A DNA stretch of 8,462 bases from the NCBI GenBank assembly GCA_025937035.1, contig JAICSG010000136.1, positions 1 to 8,462 of the forward strand. Direction: 5' to 3'. The translations under genes and the position numbers were made by a program. Of this stretch, positions 1-5,914 are shown in pieces. Position 1 is the first letter of the stretch. Each line of letters opens with the position of its first letter. The notes below the pieces were generated by a model. It did not search any database. It saw only the letters and a program-made list of their open reading frames with translations, and was not told the origin of the DNA. Source of the stretch: Thermoanaerobaculia bacterium. Lineage in GTDB: Bacteria > Acidobacteriota > Thermoanaerobaculia > Multivoradales > UBA5704.

Positions 1-2
1 CC

Positions 3-1169
3 GCGTTGGCCCTGGGGCTGACGCTCGCGGCGGCCCTGGGGGGCACGGCCGCTCTTTATGCGCAGGAGCAGACGCGCTCCTTTCAGCAGCCGTTCCCGGC
101 CAACGGCGAGGTGCGGATCGCCAACCTCGCCGGCCGGGTGGAGATCGTGAAGGGGCAGGGCCCGAACGTGGTGGTGGACGCGACCGTGCACGCCGACTTC
201 AGCGGCGCCGCCGAGACACAGCGGCAGCTCCAGGGGATGCGGTGGGTGAAGGGGCGGGACAAGAAGGGGCGCGAGGAGTGGCAGCTCTCGTATCCGGTCG
301 AAAAGTACCGTTCCTACAGCTATCCCACGGCGAAGCATGAGGATTCGGGCCTCCCCTCCTTCCTGGGCTTCCTCGCGGACATGGGCAATACCACGACCAC
401 CTACCGGGGCGAGCGGGTGAAGATCTACCACCACAAGGGCTCGGCTCCCACGCTCTACGCGGACCTGCGGGTCACCCTGCCGGCCGGCTCCAACGTGGCC
501 GTGCGCAACGTGATCGGCAAGGTCCATGGGGGAGACCTGGAGGGGAACCTCTCGATCGACACCGGCAGCGGCGACGTGCAGATCGCCTCGCAGTCCGGCC
601 AGCTGGCGGTCGACACGGGATCGGGTGACGTGGTGATCGGCTCGACCCGGGGGGAGACGACGGTCGACACTGGCTCCGGCGACGTGGTGGTGCGGCGGTT
701 CGTGGGCAACGGCTCGATCGATACCGGCTCGGGAAGCGTGACCGTGCAGAAGGTCTCCGCGGGCAAGCTGACCATCGACACCGGCTCCGGAGACGTCACC
801 CTCCAGGACGGCGAGGCCGGCCGGGTGATCGCGAAGACGGGCTCCGGCGGGGTCAAGGTGCTGTCCGTCGAGCTGGAGGACCTGACGGCGGAGACCGGCT
901 CGGGCGACGTGACCGTGCAGAGCACGCTGGCCCGGACCAAGCGGCTGAGCGCCGAAACGGGCAGCGGCGACGTGGACATCAAGGCCGGCCCGAACGCCTC
1001 GTTCAACGTCGTCTCGGACCAGGGGAGCGGCGACCTCAGGGTGCACTACTCCGACGCCGTCCTCCGCAAGCAGGGGCACAAGGTGGTGGGCGCCAAGCGG
1101 GGGGACGGCCGCACGGCGATCCACATCGAGACCGGCAGCGGCGACGCGACGATCCGGCCGCAGGGGTAG
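3..1169 (+). CDS. Exported DUF4097-family repeat protein (5' end outside window)
   Basis: This protein is probably exported to the periplasm or cell surface; its biochemical role is unknown. The frame is open to the window edge, and the first visible residues already lie inside a hydrophobic signal peptide ending near Leu-Tyr-Ala/Gln-Glu-Gln. No ribosome binding site is visible before the TTG at 6, so the true start is most likely just upstream. After the signal come a beta-rich head (about residues 21-180, counting the TTG codon as 1) and a repeat region (about 184-383) with ten TGSGD-like motifs roughly 19 residues apart. That pattern is typical of DUF4097/adhesin-like beta-helix domains, in which each repeat would form one rung. 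The protein ends shortly after the last repeat with no membrane anchor. The gene is GC-rich like the core genes here and converges on the next gene, with a shared hairpin between them. The family assignment is firm; the function is not known. Confidence 0.85.
   Translation, partial: ALALGLTLAAALGGTAALYAQEQTRSFQQPFPANGEVRIANLAGRVEIVKGQGPNVVVDATVHADFSGAAETQRQLQGMRWVKGRDKKGREEWQLSYPVEKYRSYSYPTAKHEDSGLPSFLGFLADMGNTTTTYRGERVKIYHHKGSAPTLYADLRVTLPAGSNVAVRNVIGKVHGGDLEGNLSIDTGSGDVQIASQSGQLAVDTGSGDVVIGSTRGETTVDTGSGDVVVRRFVGNGSIDTGSGSVTVQKVSAGKLTIDTGSGDVTLQDGEAGRVIAKTGSGGVKVLSVELEDLTAETGSGDVTVQSTLARTKRLSAETGSGDVDIKAGPNASFNVVSDQGSGDLRVHYSDAVLRKQGHKVVGAKRGDGRTAIHIETGSGDATIRPQG
561..1145 (+). repeat. TGSGDV-type protein repeats, about ten copies
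   Basis: The repeated peptide T-G-S-G-D-(V) starts at residues 186, 203, 222, 240 (GSGS), 259, 278 (TGSGG), 297, 318, 339 (QGSGD) and 376 of the DUF4097 protein. Spacing is 17-21 residues, except for a longer gap before the last copy. The copies use different synonymous codons for Thr, Gly and Ser, so the peptide is conserved while the DNA has diverged. This indicates old repeats held by selection on the protein rather than recent tandem duplication. Confidence 0.85.
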
Positions 1170-1195
1170 GGCCTATCCTGAATCGTCAGTCCGTT

Positions 1196-1223
1196 CGAGG
1201 CCCCGCCCTGTTGCGGGGCCTCG
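1196..1223. terminator. GC-rich hairpin between convergent genes, likely bidirectional terminator
   Basis: An 11-bp perfect stem (1196-1206 with 1213-1223) encloses a 6-base loop. It lies 26 bases after the stop of the DUF4097 gene and 44 bases after the stop of the convergent small secreted-protein gene. Neither side is followed by a good T-run, so it is not a textbook intrinsic terminator, but position and stability favour a terminator or 3'-end stabiliser for both transcripts. Confidence 0.6.
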
Positions 1224-1267
1224 TCGTCTGGCAGGATTTCAGCTTGAGCCTTGGGCAGGACCGAGAC

Positions 1268-1873
1268 CTAGAAGGACCAGGATCGGGACGACGTCTTGTC
1301 GTTCATCGCTCCAAGCCCGGCACAATCCGGGCTGCAGATCTGCAGAGCGCCTCCGAAGTAGACGTTTTCATACAGGACGTTCGTGTTGCAGTTGGCGAAG
1401 CCCCGGGTCGAGCTGACCACGTCGTTCCATCCAGGCCCCATGCCCGTAGCCTGGTAGCTGGTGACCGAATCGCAAGGAGCGGGCGCCGTCCAGGTCAGGG
1501 TAGCTCCCTGATAGTTGGCGTCCCAATAATCGATCGCGATGACGTAGGTATCCTTTGTGCTCAGGGGCTTCCGAGCCTTCTTGAGTTGCTGCTCGTTGAT
1601 CCGGTCGAGCTGCGTGCGGAGGTCCTCGTCCGGCGGCAGCCAGACCGCCCCGTTGGTCGCCGCGAGCACGGCATCCGACAAAGTCGGATAGCACGAGAAG
1701 CTCGTCACCTTCGAGCGCTTGGCGCCAGGCCTGACGGGCTCCAGGGCGGCGACGCAGTGCGGGTTCTCCTCCGTCATCCGGGGCGACTGTCCGTAGGATC
1801 GGGTTGGAACGAACATCAGGGCTGCGAGAGGCACAATCAGGAGAGTTGCGCTGACGACTCTACGCGTGTGCAT
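1268..1873 (-). CDS. Secreted beta/gamma-crystallin-like protein
   Basis: This 201-residue protein has an N-terminal signal peptide: Arg-Arg at residues 4-5, a hydrophobic core at about 7-22, and likely cleavage near 28. The C-terminal part (about 108-201) has the look of a bacterial beta/gamma-crystallin-type domain. Aromatic/Gly strands such as IDYWDANYQGA and YENVYFGGA are each followed by a motif fitting the (N/D)(N/D)xx(S/T)S calcium-binding consensus: N150-D151-V-V-S-S and N191-D192-K-T-S-S. Six cysteines (40, 61, 134, 162, 180, 184) suggest disulfides in the mature protein. The ATG is chosen because a strong ribosome binding site and a near-consensus promoter precede it. G+C (about 50% in one sampled line) is well below the flanking genes, which hints at horizontal gain. 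A calcium-stabilised secreted or envelope protein is inferred; the fold is likely, the role unknown. A related alternative label would be an I36-type inhibitor-like protein. Confidence 0.75.
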   Translation of the reverse strand: MHTRRVVSATLLIVPLAALMFVPTRSYGQSPRMTEENPHCVAALEPVRPGAKRSKVTSFSCYPTLSDAVLAATNGAVWLPPDEDLRTQLDRINEQQLKKARKPLSTKDTYVIAIDYWDANYQGATLTWTAPAPCDSVTSYQATGMGPGWNDVVSSTRGFANCNTNVLYENVYFGGALQICSPDCAGLGAMNDKTSSRSWSF

Positions 1874-1882
1874 TCCGTAACG

Positions 1883-1891
1883 CTCCTTTCT
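1883..1891 (-). promoter_or_regulatory. Ribosome binding site of the crystallin-like gene
   Basis: The minus strand reads AGAAAGGAG, with the GGAG ending 9 bases before the ATG at 1873. This supports the chosen start. Confidence 0.75.
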
Positions 1892-1919
1892 ACCGGGTCT
1901 TCCCTGCCAGACAGGAGCG

Positions 1920-1947
1920 ATAATACTTAAATGATGCCGTATGTCAA
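1920..1947 (-). promoter_or_regulatory. Near-consensus sigma-70 promoter for the crystallin-like gene
   Basis: On the minus strand a perfect -35 box TTGACA (1942-1947) is separated by 16 bases from a -10 box TATTAT (1920-1925, five of six matches). Transcription would start near 1912-1913, giving a leader of about 40 bases that contains the ribosome binding site. The segment is an AT-rich island between GC-rich genes. It shows that the small gene is transcribed independently of the upstream ETF-QO gene. Confidence 0.75.
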
Positions 1948-1992
1948 GCGATTCTTAATCTCTCCTGCCCGAACCCGAGCAAAGATTGAGCG

Positions 1993-2010
1993 GTAGGCCG
2001 GCCGGCCTAC
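1993..2010 (-). terminator. 18-bp perfect palindrome at the ETF-QO stop codon
   Basis: The sequence GTAGGCCGGCCGGCCTAC is a perfect palindrome that overlaps the TAG stop codon (2007-2009) of the ETF-QO gene. In RNA it can form a 7-bp stem with a GGCC loop. On the minus strand it is followed by a mixed stretch containing only a short T-rich piece, so it may be a weak terminator or 3' stabiliser. A protein-binding site is an alternative. The palindrome is certain; the function is inferred. Confidence 0.45.
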
Positions 2011-3668
2011 ATCTTCCCGTAGTTCGGCCCGTCGCCCCCCTCCGGCGGCACCCAGGTGATGATCCCGTAGGGGTCCATGATGTCGCAGGTCTTGCAGTGG
2101 ACGCAGTTGCTGGCGTTGATCTGCAGCCGGCGGCCGGAGGGGGTGGCGGGGTCGGCCACCATCTCGTAGACGGCGGCGGGGCAGAAGCGCTGGCAGGGGT
2201 TGGCGAACTCCTTGACGCAGCGGTCGACGCAGATGCTCGTATCGTGGACCAGCAGGTGGACCGGCTGGTCCTCGTCGTGCGCGGTGCCCGAGTTGTAGAC
2301 GTCGGCCAGGCGGTCGAAGGTGAGCTTGCCGTCGGCGGGCACCGCCGGGGCCGGCTGAAGCCGCTGCCCGGCGGGGGTGTCGAGGGGGATCATCCGCTCG
2401 TTGCCCGGCTCGGTCTCCAGGCGGTCCTTGACCCCCCAGCCGCGCCCGCCCGTCACCATCCCGAGCCCTCCCTGGAGGAAACCGCCCAGCAGGCCGTGAT
2501 CGAAGGACTGGTGGAAGTTGCGCACCGGCCAGAGCTCTTCCTTGACCCAACTCGCGTCGATCTTGGCCTGATAAGCCGCCAGCCTCTCGGCCGTGGCGCC
2601 ACCGGCCTTCAGGGCCTCCACGATCGTCTCGGCGGCCAGCATGCCGGACTTCATGCCGAGGTGGATCCCCTTCAGGCGCTGGCTGTTGAGCATGCCCGCC
2701 GAGTCCCCCACGATCAGGAAGCCGTCGCCGTAGGGGCGCGGCATCGACCACCAACCCCCCTCGGGGATCGCCTTGGCGCCGTAGAAGGCCATCTTCCCCC
2801 CCTCGAGCATCTTCGCGATTTCGGGGTGGGTCTTCAGGCGCTGGAATTCCTTGTGGGGATCGAAATAGGGGTTCTTGTAGTCGAGCCCGGCCACCAGGCC
2901 CACGATGAGCTGGTCGTTCTGCATCCCATAGATGAAGCCGCCGCCGAAGTTGTCGAAGCCCAGCGGCCAGTTCATGGTGTGGATCACCTCGCCGGCCTTG
3001 ACCCGGCCCGGGGGTAGATCCCACACCTCTTTGAGACCGATGGCGTAGATCTGGGGGTTTTTCCCCTGCCAGAGGCCGAACGGCTCGGCGAGCTGCTTGG
3101 TGAGGGTTCCCCGCACCCCCTCGCCCAGCACCACCACCTGGGCGCGGATGTCCACCCCCGGCTCGTAGTTGGCCTTCTTCTCCCCCGAGCGGGAGATCCC
3201 CTTGTCGCCGGTGCGGACGCCGACCACCCGGCCGTTTTCGACCAGGGCGCGGGCGGCGGGGAATTCGAAGAAGATGTCCACCCCCTCGGCCTCGACCTTG
3301 GGGGCCATCCACTTGAGGAGCTTGCCGAGCGAGGCCACGTAGTTGCCGTGGTTGTTCATCGGCGGCGGGATAGGCATGGAGAGGGCCTTCTTCCCGGTCA
3401 TCCAGAGGACCTTCTCCCCCTCGATCCGGGCCTCGAACGGAGCGGATTCCCAGTCCTGCGGGAACAGCTCCTGGAAGGTCCGCGGATCGACCACGGCGCC
3501 TGAGATGGCATGGCTGGTGATCTCCCGCCCCTTTTCCAGGACGGCGATCGCGAGCTCCAGACCGTTCTGTTTGGCCAGCCGGGCGAGGTGGCAGGCCCCC
3601 GCCAGGCTCGCCGGTCCGGCGCCCACGAAGACGACATCCAGCTCCAGAGTTTCGCGCTCGTCGCTCAT
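2007..3668 (-). CDS. Electron-transfer flavoprotein:ubiquinone oxidoreductase (ETF-QO)
   Basis: This monotopic membrane flavoprotein passes electrons from reduced ETF, fed by fatty-acid and amino-acid dehydrogenases, to quinone. The 553-residue length is normal for the family. An N-terminal FAD-binding Rossmann motif is at 15-25 (V-G-A-G-P-A-S-L-A-G-A). The second FAD segment, LIVGDSAGMLN, is at 318-328. The C-terminal ferredoxin-like domain carries the 4Fe-4S ligands C496 (in FCPAAVYE) and C522-x2-C525-x2-C528 (in NCVHCKTCD), followed by the conserved D532-P533. Three further cysteines (480, 484, 492) precede C496. The ATG at 3668 is chosen because it has a good ribosome binding site and starts right before the FAD domain. 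The reading frame extends to 3935, but that extension lacks family similarity and would run into the divergent egtD gene. No etfA/etfB genes are in the window. Confidence 0.95.
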   Translation of the reverse strand: MSDERETLELDVVFVGAGPASLAGACHLARLAKQNGLELAIAVLEKGREITSHAISGAVVDPRTFQELFPQDWESAPFEARIEGEKVLWMTGKKALSMPIPPPMNNHGNYVASLGKLLKWMAPKVEAEGVDIFFEFPAARALVENGRVVGVRTGDKGISRSGEKKANYEPGVDIRAQVVVLGEGVRGTLTKQLAEPFGLWQGKNPQIYAIGLKEVWDLPPGRVKAGEVIHTMNWPLGFDNFGGGFIYGMQNDQLIVGLVAGLDYKNPYFDPHKEFQRLKTHPEIAKMLEGGKMAFYGAKAIPEGGWWSMPRPYGDGFLIVGDSAGMLNSQRLKGIHLGMKSGMLAAETIVEALKAGGATAERLAAYQAKIDASWVKEELWPVRNFHQSFDHGLLGGFLQGGLGMVTGGRGWGVKDRLETEPGNERMIPLDTPAGQRLQPAPAVPADGKLTFDRLADVYNSGTAHDEDQPVHLLVHDTSICVDRCVKEFANPCQRFCPAAVYEMVADPATPSGRRLQINASNCVHCKTCDIMDPYGIITWVPPEGGDGPNYGKM

Positions 3669-3774
3669 GCCTGCGATTTCCTCCCGGGGAGATGCTACAA
3701 AGCCGTCACGACAAGGCTCTGAAAAACCTGTTGCAACCGGCGGCGGGATGCTACCATGGCGCTCCTCGGGCGTC
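3669..3774. other. Divergent intergenic region between ETF-QO and egtD
   Basis: About 106 bases must hold the promoters of both divergent genes, but I see no convincing -35/-10 pair on either strand. It contains the ETF-QO ribosome binding site and an 8-base direct repeat GATGCTAC (3691-3698 and 3747-3754), 56 bases apart start to start. The second copy covers the alternative egtD ATG at 3748. Repeat significance is uncertain at this length. Confidence 0.4.
3679..3685 (-). promoter_or_regulatory. Ribosome binding site deciding the ETF-QO start
   Basis: The minus strand reads GGGAGGA, 10 bases before the ATG at 3668. It favours this start over the upstream in-frame extension of 89 codons. Confidence 0.75.
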
Positions 3775-4827
3775 ATGGCGACCAACCTCACAGCAGGCTC
3801 CCTGGCCGCGCCCCTAGAGGGCGGTGGGATCGACCCCACCGGCGACAGGCTCCGCGTCAGCCGCGTGGGCGCGGTCCGGGCCGACGCCCCCACCTTCGCG
3901 GACGACGTCCGCCGCGGCCTCACCGCCAGCCCCAAAGTCCTCTATCCCAAGTACTTCTACGACGAGCTGGGCTCGCGGCTGTTCGAGGCGATTACCGCCC
4001 TGCCCGAGTATTACCCGACGAAGGCCGAGGCCGAGATCCTGCGGAGCTACGCGGGGGAGATCGTGTCGGCCCTGGGCGGCCCGGTCTGGCTGCTGGAGCT
4101 GGGGAGCGGCGACGGGCAGAAGACCCGGCTGCTGATCGAGGCCCTGCTGGCCCGGCAGGGGACGCTGGAGTACGTGCCGGTCGACATCTCCGAGTCGGCC
4201 GTCGAGGTAAGCAGCCGGGCGCTCCTCTTCTCCTATCCCACCCTCCGCATCACCGGCTACATCGGGGAATACCACCGGGCTCTCCGCGCCATCCGGCAGG
4301 AGCGGGTGCTGCCCGGACGCACCCTGGCGCTCTTCCTGGGCTCGACGCTCGGGAACCTGGGCCCGGAGGAGCGGATCGTCCTGCTGCGCGACGTGCGCGG
4401 CCTGCTGGACCCCGGCGAGGGGTTTCTCCTCGGGGTCGACCTCAAGAAATCCGAGGACGTGCTGATCCCCGCCTACGACGACCCGCTGGGGGTGACCGCC
4501 GCCTTCAATCTGAATCTTCTGGGGCGCATCAACCGCGAGCTGGGGGGGGAATTCGACCTCGGCGCCTTCCGCCACCGGGCCCTCTACAACCGGGAGGAGG
4601 GGCGGGTCGAGATGCACCTCGTGAGCCGCCGCGCCCAGACCGTGGCGATCCGGGACCTGGGGATCGAGGTCCCCTTCGCCGAGGGGGAGTCGATCCACAC
4701 CGAGAATTCCTACAAGTTCGACCTCCCCCAGATCACCGCCCTGGCCGCCGGCACCGGCTTCGAGGTCCGGCGGACATGGACCGATTCCGGGGGGCGGTTC
4801 GCGTCGAATCTGCTGGTGGCGGTGTAG
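3775..4827 (+). CDS. egtD: L-histidine N-alpha-methyltransferase (EgtD, hercynine synthase)
   Basis: EgtD uses three S-adenosylmethionine molecules to trimethylate the alpha-amino group of histidine, making hercynine, the first step of ergothioneine synthesis. In the 350-residue product (numbered from the ATG at 3775) I see the family start PKYFYDELGSRLFE (58-71) and LPEYYPT (76-82). The SAM-binding loop LELGSGDG is at 107-114 and YVPVDIS at 133-139. FLGSTLGN is at 187-194, FNLNLL at 244-249, and the histidine-pocket segment HTENSYKF at 308-315; E310 and S312 correspond to the substrate-binding Glu/Ser known in mycobacterial EgtD. The start is uncertain: neither ATG 3775 nor ATG 3748 (nine codons longer) has a clear ribosome binding site. 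The frame continues upstream without a stop, but there it overlaps the ETF-QO gene. No egtB is in the window, so whether ergothioneine is completed cannot be told. The gene ends 3 bases from the convergent Rpn gene. Confidence 0.93.
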   Translation: MATNLTAGSLAAPLEGGGIDPTGDRLRVSRVGAVRADAPTFADDVRRGLTASPKVLYPKYFYDELGSRLFEAITALPEYYPTKAEAEILRSYAGEIVSALGGPVWLLELGSGDGQKTRLLIEALLARQGTLEYVPVDISESAVEVSSRALLFSYPTLRITGYIGEYHRALRAIRQERVLPGRTLALFLGSTLGNLGPEERIVLLRDVRGLLDPGEGFLLGVDLKKSEDVLIPAYDDPLGVTAAFNLNLLGRINRELGGEFDLGAFRHRALYNREEGRVEMHLVSRRAQTVAIRDLGIEVPFAEGESIHTENSYKFDLPQITALAAGTGFEVRRTWTDSGGRFASNLLVAV

Positions 4828-4830
4828 GGC

Positions 4831-5109
4831 TCAGTCCCCAAAGACCGCTTGGAGGCTCTCGGCGGTCAGGACGCGGTCCCCCCATTCCAGGAGACGGTCC
4901 GCGTCCGCGGAACGAACCCGCTCCTCGATCGCGGAATCGAGAGGACCGAATTTCAGACGGAGCAGCCGGAGCACTACCCGGGCCTCCCCTTCGCGGTTGC
5001 CTGTCTGGAGGCCCTCCTGGAGGCCCTCCTGGAGGCCCTCCTGTCGGCCTTCCTGACGGCCCTCCTCCCGGATCTCGCGATTCCAACGATCGATGCTTTC
5101 AGCCAGCAT
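4831..5109 (-). CDS. Predicted internally translated C-terminal Rpn product (RpnS-like antitoxin)
   Basis: In the same frame as the Rpn nuclease, Met243 (ATG at 5107-5109) is preceded by a perfect GGAGG ribosome binding sequence 11 bases upstream. This is clearly better than the signal in front of the full-length gene. Initiation there would give a 92-residue protein containing the Glu-Gly-x-Gln repeat helix and the C-terminal DUF4351-like module but no nuclease residues. Rpn genes in enteric bacteria are known to encode such a separately translated C-terminal protein that dimerises through a helix with four-residue repeats and blocks the full-length toxin. Initiation at Met240 is less likely because only two bases separate it from the GGAGG. 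The element is visible in the sequence; the product and its antitoxin role are inferred by analogy. Confidence 0.5.
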   Translation of the reverse strand: MLAESIDRWNREIREEGRQEGRQEGLQEGLQEGLQTGNREGEARVVLRLLRLKFGPLDSAIEERVRSADADRLLEWGDRVLTAESLQAVFGD

Positions 5110-5835
5110 GGTTTCCATTTCCTCCAAAGTGAGCTCGGCGGAGACCTCTTCCAGAGACACATCGAAGCGCGGCAGGATCACCTTCTGCAGCCAGGTCTCG
5201 AAGGCCTTTCGTAGAGCGGCCTCGCCCGGCGGAATGCTCTGCCGCAGCCGGTGAACGCTCGCTCGGACCTCCAGCCAGTCGCGGCTCTTCTCGATACGGA
5301 ACAGGTCGGCCACCGGGCTGCTCAGCGCCGCCAGCTCCTCCCGGGAGTAGGCGGCCTCGTCCACCAGCCGGTAGCGCAACTGGGGCCGGTAGATCTCCGC
5401 CGAAGGATCGAGATCTCCAATCAAGGAACCGAGGTCCGTCGCCACGTTCCAGGGCTCCGTCCCATTGTAGAGGAGAACCGGGATGACCGGAGGCAGCTTC
5501 CGGTTGGCGGCCGCGGGCTGGCCAGCCATCAGGCTCTGGTAGAAGAGGCTCACGTAACCCATGAAGCGGACCGGCATGGAAGGGTCGGGCCGCGACTGGA
5601 ATTCCAGGAGGACGTAGACGTAGACGGGCTCTCCTCCGTCGTGGCGCCGGAGCTTCCAGATGACGTCGCTTTCGCGGCTTTCATACTTGGAAGAGACGAA
5701 CGAGGCGTCGACCTTCTCGCCGGAGGCGAAGTCGATCCGCTCCACCCACCCCTCTCCCACGATCTCACGCAGGAGATCCTGGATCATGCGGCGATGGGCA
5801 AAGAAGTGCCGGTAGCTGAGGTCGTGCTGTCCCAC
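4831..5835 (-). CDS. Rpn family recombination-promoting nuclease / putative transposase (PD-(D/E)XK)
   Basis: The 334-residue product is a member of the Rpn/transposase_31 family, DNA endonucleases that promote RecA-independent recombination and act as toxins or anti-phage factors in studied cases. The N-terminal part shows the family start GQHDLSYRHFF, the nuclease core with D57 (SDVIW) and E78-F-Q80 (VLLEFQS), then FMGYVSLFYQSL (91-102) and LPPVIPVLLYNG (114-125). A four-residue Glu-Gly-x-Gln repeat tract lies at about 258-277, followed by a C-terminal module (about 287-334) like DUF4351. The start is GTG: an in-frame stop lies seven codons upstream and the family-typical N-terminus begins here. 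No good ribosome binding site precedes it; an AAGG-like sequence is buried in a hairpin. G+C (60% in one sampled line) is lower than in hisS. The gene stands alone, convergent with egtD, and contains an internal start. Confidence 0.88.
   Translation of the reverse strand: MGQHDLSYRHFFAHRRMIQDLLREIVGEGWVERIDFASGEKVDASFVSSKYESRESDVIWKLRRHDGGEPVYVYVLLEFQSRPDPSMPVRFMGYVSLFYQSLMAGQPAAANRKLPPVIPVLLYNGTEPWNVATDLGSLIGDLDPSAEIYRPQLRYRLVDEAAYSREELAALSSPVADLFRIEKSRDWLEVRASVHRLRQSIPPGEAALRKAFETWLQKVILPRFDVSLEEVSAELTLEEMETMLAESIDRWNREIREEGRQEGRQEGLQEGLQEGLQTGNREGEARVVLRLLRLKFGPLDSAIEERVRSADADRLLEWGDRVLTAESLQAVFGD
5005..5064 (-). repeat. 12-bp tandem repeat encoding Glu-Gly-x-Gln units
   Basis: Three identical 12-base units (5005-5040, plus-strand unit CTGGAGGCCCTC) are followed by two diverged units (5041-5064). 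On the minus strand they encode EGRQ-EGRQ-EGLQ-EGLQ-EGLQ. The identical units indicate recent slippage or duplication. Because the period is 12, copy-number change keeps the frame and lengthens or shortens a predicted helix by about one turn per copy. Confidence 0.9.
5119..5125 (-). promoter_or_regulatory. Strong internal ribosome binding site within the Rpn gene
   Basis: The minus strand reads GGAGGAA, ending 9 bases before the Met243 codon (11 counted from GGAGG). It encodes Glu-Glu in the nuclease frame, so it could be coincidental coding sequence, but its match and spacing are among the best in the window. Confidence 0.55.
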
Positions 5836-5845
5836 GATTTTTCTA

Positions 5846-5870
5846 CCGAGACCTTATCACAGGTTCTCGG
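5846..5870 (-). repeat. Inverted repeat in the leader of the Rpn gene
   Basis: CCGAGACC (5846-5853) and GGTTCTCGG (5862-5870) pair with one bulged base around an 8-base loop. On the minus strand this hairpin ends 10 bases before the GTG start and takes in the only ribosome-binding-like sequence (AAGG) of the full-length gene, so it could restrain translation. No clear promoter for the Rpn gene is recognisable in the remaining intergenic DNA up to the tRNA. Confidence 0.45.
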
Positions 5871-5914
5871 AAGGAAGAATCGAGGGGTGGACGCCTGGGA
5901 CCGGGGCCCGGCCT

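Noticed and set aside
1211..1930. Plus-strand frame of 239 codons opposite the crystallin-like gene
   Set aside because: The minus strand has a signal peptide, ribosome binding site, promoter and domain motifs; the plus frame has none and starts within the terminator hairpin.
1986..3017. Plus-strand reading frame of 343 codons opposite ETF-QO
   Set aside because: Antisense shadow of a confidently identified gene, rich in Val/Gly/Ala/His with no family resemblance.
1927..3312. Long minus-strand reading frame of 461 codons inside ETF-QO
   Set aside because: It is a different frame of the ETF-QO gene; its translation is a low-complexity Arg/Gly/Pro-rich sequence typical of GC-rich shadow frames.
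3343..3774. 144-codon upstream extension of the egtD frame
   Set aside because: It is antisense to the start of ETF-QO and adds residues unlike EgtD; it is only the absence of a stop in GC-rich DNA.
3669..3935. 89-codon N-terminal extension of ETF-QO
   Set aside because: No family similarity, overlaps the divergent egtD start, and a good ribosome binding site sits in front of the internal ATG at 3668.
4980..5070. CRISPR-like or other noncoding repeat array
   Set aside because: The repeats are contiguous 12-base units without spacers, in frame within a coding region.
3756..5132. Plus-strand frame of 458 codons overlapping egtD and the Rpn gene
   Set aside because: Out of frame with egtD, with Arg/Pro/Gly-rich shadow composition; crosses two convergent real genes.
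4831..5835. Insertion sequence suggested by the 'putative transposase' family label of the Rpn gene
   Set aside because: I see no terminal inverted repeats or target-site duplications around the gene, and family members studied act as nucleases rather than IS transposases.
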